DNA of 20,682 bases from Anaerolineae bacterium (lineage in GTDB: Bacteria; Chloroflexota; Anaerolineae; JACIWR01), in the NCBI GenBank assembly GCA_021162125.1, contig JAGGZG010000294.1, positions 1 through 20,682 of the forward strand, read 5' to 3'. The position numbers and the translations under genes are program-made. The stretch's first letter is position 1; each line of letters opens with the position of its first letter. Below the pieces are notes generated by a model. That model ran no database searches, was not told where the DNA came from, and saw only the letters and a program-made list of their open reading frames with translations. Below, one piece after another: positions 15,357-20,682 of this stretch.

Positions 15357-15571
15357 TCAGCCGTGCAATCGGTCTCGCACAGCTTCTAGCACTCGCTCGG
15401 CCAGCCTCAAGCCGCGCTGGCCGTCATTTACGTTGAATGCCTCGAAAGGCACGCCGCCCGGTAGTCCGTTGGGATAGCGGGTCGGGATGTAGTAGCGTAG
15501 CGGGCGTCGTCCAGATCACGTTCGGCCTGTCGCCACCAGCGTAGCCCTTCACGTTTCAGATCCGGCTGCAT
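15357..15571 (-). pseudogene. HEPN-domain protein, internally deleted remnant
   Basis: An ATG at 15571, overlapping the nucleotidyltransferase gene by 23 bp, opens with MQPDLKREGLRWWRQAERDL, a normal HEPN N-terminus. In another frame the end reads YYIPTRYPNGLPGGVPFEAF and continues to a TGA at 15357, a normal HEPN C-terminus. The middle, about 60 residues with the catalytic Arg-x4-6-His motif, is missing, and the frames do not match. The junction lies near 15488-15503, where GCTAC is repeated directly, suggesting deletion between short repeats. Intact HEPN partners are about 125-135 residues. No working toxin can be made. Confidence 0.75.
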
Positions 15572-15917
15572 AAAGCACCTTCCCTTCTACAACAGCCCGC
15601 CGCACCAGGGGACTGGTCTCTCGCAGAGTGGCAAACTCTTCCGGCGTGTAGACCAGCAAATCCACCGCTACACGAGGATCGAGCAAGCGGTAGACCTCGT
15701 CCAGGCGGTCGAGGAACCGTTTGTCGGTGTTCATCACTACGATCAAGTCCAGATCGCTGCCCAGGCGCACGTCTCCCCGCGCCAGCGAACCGAAAAGGAT
15801 AACGCGCTGTACGCCGTGTGTTCTCAGACGCGAGACCATGCACTCCAGCTCTTGCTCCAGGCGACGCTGCCGGGCCTGCCGCTGTATCTGCAGGGAAGCA
15901 ACCTTGTCGAGTTGCAC
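15549..15917 (-). CDS. MNT-type nucleotidyltransferase (antitoxin partner of HEPN)
   Basis: The 122-residue protein starts at a GTG (15917) with GGAG 6 nt upstream, 1 bp after the M23-like gene. It has the minimal nucleotidyltransferase signature LFGSLARGDVRLGSDLDLIV: Gly-Ser at 43-44, metal-binding D55 and D57, and a third Asp at D86 (AVDLLVY). An N-terminal coiled-coil-like helix (8-30) is present. MNT proteins of this kind neutralise HEPN RNase toxins, in known cases by adding AMP to the toxin. Here the HEPN gene directly downstream is broken, so this is an orphan antitoxin or one serving a distant HEPN. Confidence 0.9.
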   Translation of the reverse strand: MQLDKVASLQIQRQARQRRLEQELECMVSRLRTHGVQRVILFGSLARGDVRLGSDLDLIVVMNTDKRFLDRLDEVYRLLDPRVAVDLLVYTPEEFATLRETSPLVRRAVVEGKVLYAAGSET

Positions 15918-15918
15918 T

Positions 15919-16563
15919 TCACTCTCCTTGAATTCCCTGACAGCGATGGGCCACCAGGAACACAGACGGCTGGTAATACTCGGTCAGCAGTTCCTCCGGC
16001 CCCCAGCCATAAGCTTCCCACACTCCGGGGACGTGCGGCCCTTTCAGCAACCCGAAATGTAAGCGGGATGTCTCCAGCTCCTCATCGGCCTCGGCCAGGT
16101 AGCCAATCTCCTGCCCGCCGGATACCACCTCCCGCTCCTGGACCAGAAAGGCGATTGGTTCCAGGTGGCCATAGATTGAGCGGAAGACTGTGCCATCGGC
16201 CAGGCGGTGCTCTACGACGATGACGCCCTGGAATCCGGGCGCGGTGCCAGCGTAGGCCACGTAGCCCGGGGCGATGGCATACACCGGCGTGTAGGCCGGC
16301 AACTCGACGTCCTCCCCCAGGTGCACCTCACTGCCGTCCTGGCTGCGCACCCCAAAAGCCCGATCCACGTGGTAGTCGCTCACCGGAGGCACCAGGCACT
16401 CCGCCGCCGGATATTTGGGCGGGCGCCGGCTGCGGAAGGCCCAGAGCAGGCACAGCACACATAGCACAGCGTATACGCCCAGCAGCACCGCCACCCGGCG
16501 GGGGTTGTATTGAAGGGAGGGCAAGCTCTGCTTCGAGTCAGAAGGTGCTTCTTCACGGGGCAT
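15919..16563 (-). CDS. Membrane-anchored M23 peptidase-like (LytM-domain) protein, degenerate site
   Basis: The 214-residue protein has a cytoplasmic N-terminus, one membrane helix (about 22-43) and an external LytM/M23-like domain. The first zinc-ligand motif is HLGED (H81, D85), the IYGHLE motif supplies H133, and the final HxH motif reads R-L-H (R167, H169). The three zinc ligands are therefore present, but the catalytic His at the first position of HxH is Arg. Active M23 enzymes cut peptidoglycan cross-bridges; this one may bind without cutting, as in EnvC/NlpD-like activators. It overlaps the DUF5615 gene by 11 bp and abuts the nucleotidyltransferase gene, so it lies inside a block of toxin-antitoxin genes. 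Confidence 0.8.
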   Translation of the reverse strand: MPREEAPSDSKQSLPSLQYNPRRVAVLLGVYAVLCVLCLLWAFRSRRPPKYPAAECLVPPVSDYHVDRAFGVRSQDGSEVHLGEDVELPAYTPVYAIAPGYVAYAGTAPGFQGVIVVEHRLADGTVFRSIYGHLEPIAFLVQEREVVSGGQEIGYLAEADEELETSRLHFGLLKGPHVPGVWEAYGWGPEELLTEYYQPSVFLVAHRCQGIQGE

Positions 16564-16930
16564 TTCGATCTATCTTTCTCCCCGTCACCCGTATCCGCGT
16601 TTCTTCCACGACGACTACTTGGCCGCGCATTGCCTCTTCCGGTACAGAAGCCAAGACTCGCTCCAGCGCGTGCCAACTGTTTATTGGCGTCGGACGGCGC
16701 AGGCGAATCAGCATGACTCCAGCATGTTCCTTCAACGGGTATCCAAGAATTTGGCCGAAATCCTTGTCGTGCGTGATGATTATCCGGCGGTCACGCACAG
16801 CCAGGGCGATGATCTCGTCATCCTCTGTACCAGCCAGGCCAGCATCCCTCACGTCCTGGACATCGTGGCCAATCGCTTGTAAATTCTCTATGACCAGACG
16901 AGCCACGTTCTCATCTGTGATAAACCTCAT
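16553..16930 (-). CDS. DUF5615 PIN-like toxin
   Basis: The 125-residue protein matches the DUF5615 (PIN-like) family. It begins MRFITDENVARLVIENLQAIGHDV with the conserved early Asp and Glu, followed by DDEIIALAVRDRRIIITHDKDFG, which carries further conserved acidic residues. These resemble the acidic cluster of PIN-type RNases, so it is predicted to be a metal-dependent RNase toxin. Its start overlaps the DUF433 stop by 4 bp (ATGA), the standard arrangement for this antitoxin-toxin pair. The acidic residues look intact, so the toxin may be active. Confidence 0.88.
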   Translation of the reverse strand: MRFITDENVARLVIENLQAIGHDVQDVRDAGLAGTEDDEIIALAVRDRRIIITHDKDFGQILGYPLKEHAGVMLIRLRRPTPINSWHALERVLASVPEEAMRGQVVVVEETRIRVTGRKIDRNAP

Positions 16931-17160
16931 GCCACGGCCTCAGCGGGCAGGATGATTTCCTCCTGAGCAATAGTACGCGCTGCGTAGTTAATAGCCGCCA
17001 GAATATCCTCTCGCTCCAAGTTGGGATACTGGTCAACGATTTCATCAATGGTCATCCCCGCCGCCAGGAGTTCCAGGATGAACTGTACCGAAATTCTGGT
17101 CCCTCTGATGATAGGCTTGCCCCCCAGAATCTTCGGATTATAAGTGATTCGCTCTAACAC
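16927..17160 (-). CDS. DUF433 antitoxin
   Basis: The 77-residue protein is read from a GTG at 17160, which has GGAGG 5 nt upstream and gives the usual family length. It begins LERITYNPKILGGKPIIRGTRI, the DUF433 hallmark, followed by a helix-turn-helix-like part (VQFILELLAAGMTIDEIVDQYPNLEREDILAAINYA). DUF433 proteins are DNA-binding antitoxins that pair with DUF5615 toxins and probably repress their own operon. The GTG lies 1 bp after the stop of the second DapA-Fae gene, so it may be read from that gene's transcript, which is unusual for a self-regulated module. Confidence 0.88.
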   Translation of the reverse strand: MLERITYNPKILGGKPIIRGTRISVQFILELLAAGMTIDEIVDQYPNLEREDILAAINYAARTIAQEEIILPAEAVA

Positions 17161-17161
17161 G

Positions 17162-18589
17162 TCATCCTCCACTGCCAAATGCTTGCCGGATGGCCTGGCC
17201 CATCGCCTGGTGAACGTTACGATGCAGGGCGTGGCGGTCCAGCGCAAGCGGATGCACGCTGGCCAGCACGATCATCACCTGGGTTTCCATCGCCGACTCG
17301 GGAATCACCCCGGCCTCCAGCGCGTCCACGATGGCCCGCGCCACGGCGGACTGGGTGGGGCCGTAGATCATGTTCGCCTGGCGCAGGTTTTTCTGCTCCA
17401 GCGTGGGCAGGATGAGCGTCGGCGGGCGGACGGTGAGATTAGGCTCCAGAATCGTGGTCAGCGCCTCGCGGCGGTGCAGAGGATAGGTCAGTTGGTAGGC
17501 GTAGGCTTCGCCCAATGGTGAGGTCTTTGGCCCAGCGATGAGGTCAAGCTGCACGCGCTCCGGCTCCTCGCCCGCCGTGCCGCTGCCCAGCCGCAGCCCT
17601 GCCTGGCGGATAGTCTCCGGCGACAACTCTAAATCGCCGAACCGTTCTTCCAGGGGACCTGTGGGAAATTGGAAATTGGGATTTGGGATTTGAACCTTGC
17701 CCAGCTTTTCGAGTTCCATCTGGATTTCGGCCCGATCCTCGTGCAGCAACGCGCCGCCCACGCTCTTCAGCGGTCGCCGCGGCCGGCCGGCAGGTACACC
17801 CATCATTTTGAGTGCCTGCTTGACGGCCACGCCACCCCCGTAGCGGCAGAAGATGCGCGAGAGTTTTTGCACGCTGCGCTGCAATTCGCGGGCGCGGGGC
17901 AAATCACCAGCCTGCACTGCGGCGAAGACCTGCTGCCACACCTCCGGGTAGACCTGGGCGCTGGCCAGGATCATACCGCTGGCCCCGCCGGACAAAGCGT
18001 TCAACACCACCTCGTCGTGGCCGATGAAGACGTCAATGCGGTCACCGCAGAACTCCAGCACCTCCATCATGTAAGTCAAGTTGCCAGAGCTATCCTTGAG
18101 GCCGACGACGTTGGGGATGTCGGCCAGGTCCTCAACGACGCGGCGCGGCAGGTAGGCATCCATCACCTGCGGGATGTTGTACAGGATGATGGGGATGTCC
18201 ACCGCCTGGGCGATCTCGGAGAAGTGCTGATACACGCCCTTGTCCGATGGATGCAGGAAGTACGGGGTGACGATGAGACAGGCGGTGGCCCCCGCTTCCT
18301 TCGCATCACGGGCCAGCTCGATGGCCTGCCGCGTGGACGGCGCGCCGGCACCGGCGATGACCGGTTTTCCTCCGGCCTCCTCGACGGCGATCTCCACCAG
18401 GCGTTTCTGTTCCTCCCGCGTCAGGTATGGAAACTCACCCGTGGTCCCACAGGGCACCAGGCCGTCCACATGGGGCAACACATGGCGGATCAGGTTGCGG
18501 AAGGTCTCCTCGTCAACGTTTTCCTTTTTGTCAAAGGGCGTCACCAACGCGGGGAAGACGCCCTTCATCCACGGTACTTTAACCGGCAT
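17162..18589 (-). CDS. DapA-family aldolase fused to Fae-like domain, paralog 2
   Basis: The 475-residue protein has the same architecture as the gene at 13860-15332 and is its diverged paralog. The aldolase half (1-300) has GTTGEFPYL (48-56), Tyr137 (IILYNIP) and Lys165 (VVGLKDSSG); the position used by the DapA substrate Arg is again not Arg (NIPQVMD). The Fae half (about 330-475) shows VQLDLIAGPKTSPLG, LTTILEPNLTVRPPTLILPT, QANMIYGPTQSAVARAIVDALEAGVIPE and LASVHPLA, all close to Fae blocks. The conserved His of the EVAHIDL motif is Gln347, and the His-Pro-Phe tail is absent, while the GPTQ motif kept here is lost in paralog 1. GGAGG lies 9 nt before the ATG. It heads the block of TA genes. 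Confidence 0.9.
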   Translation of the reverse strand: MPVKVPWMKGVFPALVTPFDKKENVDEETFRNLIRHVLPHVDGLVPCGTTGEFPYLTREEQKRLVEIAVEEAGGKPVIAGAGAPSTRQAIELARDAKEAGATACLIVTPYFLHPSDKGVYQHFSEIAQAVDIPIILYNIPQVMDAYLPRRVVEDLADIPNVVGLKDSSGNLTYMMEVLEFCGDRIDVFIGHDEVVLNALSGGASGMILASAQVYPEVWQQVFAAVQAGDLPRARELQRSVQKLSRIFCRYGGGVAVKQALKMMGVPAGRPRRPLKSVGGALLHEDRAEIQMELEKLGKVQIPNPNFQFPTGPLEERFGDLELSPETIRQAGLRLGSGTAGEEPERVQLDLIAGPKTSPLGEAYAYQLTYPLHRREALTTILEPNLTVRPPTLILPTLEQKNLRQANMIYGPTQSAVARAIVDALEAGVIPESAMETQVMIVLASVHPLALDRHALHRNVHQAMGQAIRQAFGSGG

Positions 18590-18631
18590 ATTATTGGACC
18601 TCCTTGTCAGTTCCTTAAAGACGCGACTATC

Positions 18632-18997
18632 TTACTGGTCGTACTCCGCCCCGGATTCCCGCAAAGCATAAGCTCGTTCGTGCGTTCCTACTGTGAGAAA
18701 GACTACTGTCTGGTCAGGCAGTCCTTCACAGAAACAATATTCGCACTCCGGCACGGCGCGGCACTCCTCGCAGATGACGAACACCAGGCGGAAGTTGCGG
18801 TCAATGCGCGCACTGCGACAGCCACGCAGATTGGCCTGTCCTGGCTCGTGACCGAGACGCTCCGTGTTGTGATAGGGGTTTTCGAGGACACGGGCCATCC
18901 GGCGATCTATACGGGCCTGCATGCTTTTGTAGCGTGCATAGTTCTTGGTGAAGAGTGGGATGTAGCCATCTCCGTATCTGTAGCTACCCGTGAGCAC
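18632..18997 (-). CDS. RelE/ParE-superfamily toxin with Cys-rich loop
   Basis: The 121-residue protein starts at a GTG (18997) with GGAGG about 9 nt upstream and overlaps its upstream partner gene by 14 bp. The core LRGCRSARIDRNFRLVFVI and the end TVVFLTVGTHERAYAL match RelE-like mRNA interferases, whose basic residues contact RNA and the ribosome. Between them lies a Cys cluster (C76, C79, C85, C88, C90), which could bind a metal; a CEECR element here recurs, as I recall, in one RelE subfamily. Antitoxin-first order is the norm for most such pairs. Activity is inferred from family resemblance. Confidence 0.75.
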   Translation of the reverse strand: MLTGSYRYGDGYIPLFTKNYARYKSMQARIDRRMARVLENPYHNTERLGHEPGQANLRGCRSARIDRNFRLVFVICEECRAVPECEYCFCEGLPDQTVVFLTVGTHERAYALRESGAEYDQ

Positions 18998-19217
18998 CGA
19001 ATGCCTCCTCCCTGGAGAGCACTCGTATTTCTCCCCGCTCCTTCATTGCTCGAATCTCCAGTAGATCCTGATACAGCGGGGAGTCATCATCGAGGTAGAC
19101 CACACCCTCTTCTTCCCACGCGCGGGCCAGTTCCTCGCGCACCACCCGCCTGATCAACGCCTCCAGGTCAGCCAGACTCAGGTTGGCCACCGTCTGCTCC
19201 ACGACCGCTGTACTCAT
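18984..19217 (-). CDS. Putative antitoxin of the RelE-type pair
   Basis: The 77-residue protein is not a clear member of a family I recognise. It is acidic, with an N-terminal helix (VEQTVANLSLADLEALIRRVVREEL) that could dimerise, and a C-terminal part (DDDSPLYQDLLEIRAMKERGEIRVLSREEA) of the kind found in small antitoxins that wrap RelE toxins. GGAGGGAGG precedes the ATG. The 14-bp overlap with the toxin gene and the upstream position support the assignment more than the sequence does. Confidence 0.68.
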   Translation of the reverse strand: MSTAVVEQTVANLSLADLEALIRRVVREELARAWEEEGVVYLDDDSPLYQDLLEIRAMKERGEIRVLSREEAFGAHG

Positions 19218-19412
19218 TTTCGACCTCCCTCCACATTGGAGCGCACTAAGTCTGTTTTTCGCAGTTTCCCGCTCTCAAAGTGCTAGAAGCATCCTTCGAC
19301 TGCGTTCGACCCTTTCGCTTCACTCAGGGTCTCACTCCGCTCAGGCCTTTTGTCCTTGACTGCCCGGCGCTTTCAGCAGGCATTAGATCCGCACAAGCGC
19401 GGAAAATGGGCT

Positions 19413-19448
19413 AAAGTGCGACGCACTTTGGAAAGTGCGTCGCACTTT
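19413..19448. repeat. Double odd-palindrome repeat downstream of the TIM-barrel gene
   Basis: AAAGTGCG-A-CGCACTTT (19413-19429) and AAAGTGCG-T-CGCACTTT (19432-19448) are each odd palindromes and are exact reverse complements of each other across a GG spacer. It lies 6 bp beyond the stop of the minus-strand gene. TTTTT follows on the plus strand only, so as an intrinsic terminator it suits plus-strand transcripts better. A separate stretch around 19290-19350, with TTCGACTGCGTTCGAC and CACTCCGCTCAGG words, also looks like dispersed intergenic repeat sequence. No gene is supported in 19218-19454. Confidence 0.7.
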
Positions 19449-19454
19449 TTACAG

Positions 19455-20405
19455 CTATGGCTTCGGGATAGCCAGGTCCGCCGGGCCCAGGTCGGACATC
19501 TTCAGTTCGGGGTTATTCTCCTGGATGATCTCGTGGATGATCTGCGCATACTTGACCTTCACCCGTCCCCACTCAGCCAGCATCGCCTCGCTGACCCAGG
19601 GTTTGTAGAGGGCAGCGCCGGTGGCCGCGCAGGCCGGGCCAGGCTCGATCTTGAAGTAGCACGGGGCGCAGACGCGGGCCATGTCGGGAGCATCGTAGAA
19701 ACGCATATACCCGCCGAAGCTTTCGGTGATGATGATATGCACATCCAGCGGAATATCCGCTGCCTGGCGGATAGCGGCAAACTGTGGCAGGCTGAGATCG
19801 GCGACGGGATTGAAAGTGCCCGCCCCCAGCATCTCCAGCACCTTAGCGCCCGCAGCGTTGCCATGCCCGGCGTAGATGGAGACTTTGAAAGTCACGTCCT
19901 CCGGGATGTCGCCGTTCTTTTTCATCTCGTTGAGCAGCCAAAGCTCTCCCTCATCAACGACCAGGAAGCCCCTGAATCCGATGTCAATGCAGGTCATGAT
20001 GTCGGTGATGACCTGGCGCAACTGGTCGGAGCCCCGGCATCGTATGCCCGATAGGCCACCCTCTGGAGTGACAAGCTGCCGTCCAATGTCCCATCCGGCA
20101 CGGGGGCCAGGGGTAAGGATGACTTCCATCTTCGCGTCGGCGGCCATCTGAGCGAAATCGCGCAGTTCGGCCTTGTCCAGCAAGGTCGCGCCCATCACCA
20201 CCGAGATCAGGCGATGAATGGGTATCTTGCGCTTCTGTGATTCGTCAATCACTGCTTCCAGTACAGCAGGCCGCTCCACGCCCGAAATCTCCATGCGATA
20301 ATGGGCCCCGTCTGGAAAGCGCTTGTCGCTGCTGGGCAGGTCATAAGCATCGCGGCCCGGAATGCCTGCTTTCTCCATCGCCTTTGACACTCTGTTCATC
20401 TCCAT
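19455..20405 (-). CDS. TIM-barrel protein, U32-peptidase-like (tentative)
   Basis: The 316-residue protein is soluble and shows regular alternating strands and helices, as expected of a TIM barrel. Recognisable pieces are MEVILTPGPRAGWDIGRQ, CIDIGFRGFLVVDEGELWLL, FKVSIYAGHGNAAGAKVLEM, then GAGTFNPVADLSLPQFAAI and IPLDVHII. The last two resemble proteins annotated as U32-family peptidases, but the typical U32 collagenase signature and Cys-rich Fe-S domain are not evident, so proteolysis is doubtful. It may act on a small molecule. ATG at 20405 has GGAGG 7 nt upstream, and a strong promoter lies about 70-100 bp upstream. It stands alone, with 237 bp separating it from the TA pair. Confidence 0.6.
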   Translation of the reverse strand: MEMNRVSKAMEKAGIPGRDAYDLPSSDKRFPDGAHYRMEISGVERPAVLEAVIDESQKRKIPIHRLISVVMGATLLDKAELRDFAQMAADAKMEVILTPGPRAGWDIGRQLVTPEGGLSGIRCRGSDQLRQVITDIMTCIDIGFRGFLVVDEGELWLLNEMKKNGDIPEDVTFKVSIYAGHGNAAGAKVLEMLGAGTFNPVADLSLPQFAAIRQAADIPLDVHIIITESFGGYMRFYDAPDMARVCAPCYFKIEPGPACAATGAALYKPWVSEAMLAEWGRVKVKYAQIIHEIIQENNPELKMSDLGPADLAIPKP

Positions 20406-20474
20406 TGACGTTCCTCCTTGACTTGATAAGTGAATGTTTGGTTGCCGATTGAAAGGGCGAGCTGATATATTTGC

Positions 20475-20503
20475 ATTTTACCACCTTGTGAGTTTGCAGT
20501 CAA
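20475..20503 (-). promoter_or_regulatory. Predicted sigma70-type promoter of the U32-like gene
   Basis: On the minus strand, TTGACT (-35, 20503-20498) and TAAAAT (-10, 20480-20475) are separated by exactly 17 bp. Transcription would start near 20467, giving a leader of about 60 nt before the ATG at 20405. It is the best consensus promoter I found in the window. Confidence 0.7.
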
Positions 20504-20513
20504 GCAGATGTGC

Positions 20514-20523
20514 GGGGGGGGGG
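20514..20523. repeat. G10 homopolymer tract upstream of the promoter
   Basis: Ten consecutive G residues lie about 10 bp upstream of the predicted -35 element. Tracts like this can change length by slippage and alter promoter strength, but they are also a common site of sequencing error. Confidence 0.6.
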
Positions 20524-20558
20524 TGTATTTCACTTTTGGGGCGAGTTTGCACCCCGTA

Positions 20559-20580
20559 GGGGCGACCGGCCGGTCGCCCC
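20559..20580. repeat. 22-bp perfect palindrome (GGGGCGACCGG half-site)
   Basis: GGGGCGACCGG at 20559-20569 is followed immediately by its exact reverse complement to 20580. Palindromes with this core, often preceded by GTAG as here, are frequent dispersed repeats in GC-rich bacterial genomes as I recall. Confidence 0.65.
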
Positions 20581-20643
20581 ATGGGCATCAAGTTAAGCCA
20601 GCAGCTTGGGGAAAACCCTCCCAAAAGCTCGCGGCCGGCCTCG

Positions 20644-20664
20644 CCTGGGGCTCAAAGCCCCAGG
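20644..20664. terminator. 9-bp hairpin at the right end, possible terminator
   Basis: CCTGGGGCT (20644-20652) and AGCCCCAGG (20656-20664) form a perfect stem with a CAA loop. No U-run follows on either strand within the window, so a repeat is as likely as a terminator. The flanking gene lies outside the window. Confidence 0.4.
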
Positions 20665-20682
20665 CTGAGCGGCCCCAGGGTG

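Noticed and set aside
14289..15389. Plus-strand open frame of 366 codons opposite DapA-Fae1
   Set aside because: Antisense shadow, rich in His, Arg and Gly, with no motif and no good start site.
13860..18589. Lysine-biosynthesis DapA genes
   Set aside because: The substrate-binding Arg is absent in both, each carries a Fae domain, and two paralogs sit together without other lysine genes.
17669..19153. Long plus-strand open frame of 494 codons
   Set aside because: It is antisense to DapA-Fae2 and the RelE toxin gene, both of which have family motifs and binding sites. Its product has His/Gln/Val-rich shadow composition with no recognisable domain.

Overview
The window is GC-rich bacterial DNA. 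All recognised genes except the first (398-907, plus strand) lie on the minus strand in short-spaced or overlapping runs. The gene mix suggests an environmental Chloroflexota (Anaerolineae-like) genome: an AAA/beta-propeller membrane fusion, a tungsten aldehyde oxidoreductase, DUF433/DUF5615 and MNT/HEPN toxin-antitoxin pairs, and many small palindromic intergenic repeats. That placement is inference; there is no rRNA or other marker gene. I found no tRNA, rRNA, CRISPR array, transposase or phage gene.

Layout from the left. 1-397 holds no convincing gene but has two tandem hairpins. 398-907 is an unrecognised protein with an ideal ribosome binding site. 1004-4657 is a coupled minus-strand set read from high to low coordinates: a YdjC/ChbG-type deacetylase, a SAM methyltransferase, and an ATPase/beta-propeller membrane protein. 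4781-5797 is an extended-SDR epimerase/reductase. 5829-7667 is a tungsten aldehyde:ferredoxin oxidoreductase. 7886-9441 is a type II restriction-modification pair whose nuclease resembles BstYI/BglII. 9543-12029 is a glycerophosphodiesterase, SCP2 protein and iron alcohol dehydrogenase run. 12094-13791 is a single-domain response regulator followed by an AAA+ ATPase.

The most unusual part is 13860-18589. It contains two paralogous genes, each an N-terminal DapA-family (pyruvate-type class I) aldolase fused to a C-terminal formaldehyde-activating-enzyme (Fae) domain. Both aldolase domains keep the Schiff-base Lys and the Tyr but lack the Arg that true dihydrodipicolinate synthases use. The two Fae domains have lost different conserved motifs, as if they were complementary subunits. 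An aldolase that makes or uses formaldehyde, joined to a formaldehyde-capturing domain, is a plausible function but is inferred. Between the two fusion genes sit a DUF433/DUF5615 toxin-antitoxin pair, a degenerate M23 peptidase-like membrane protein, and an MNT nucleotidyltransferase whose HEPN partner has lost its middle.

18632-19217 is a RelE-type toxin-antitoxin pair. 19455-20405 is a TIM-barrel-like protein of the U32-peptidase-like type behind a strong predicted sigma70 promoter. The right end (20406-20682) holds that promoter, a G10 tract and palindromic repeats. Intergenic spacers throughout carry several families of small palindromes, two of which share an odd double-palindrome design.
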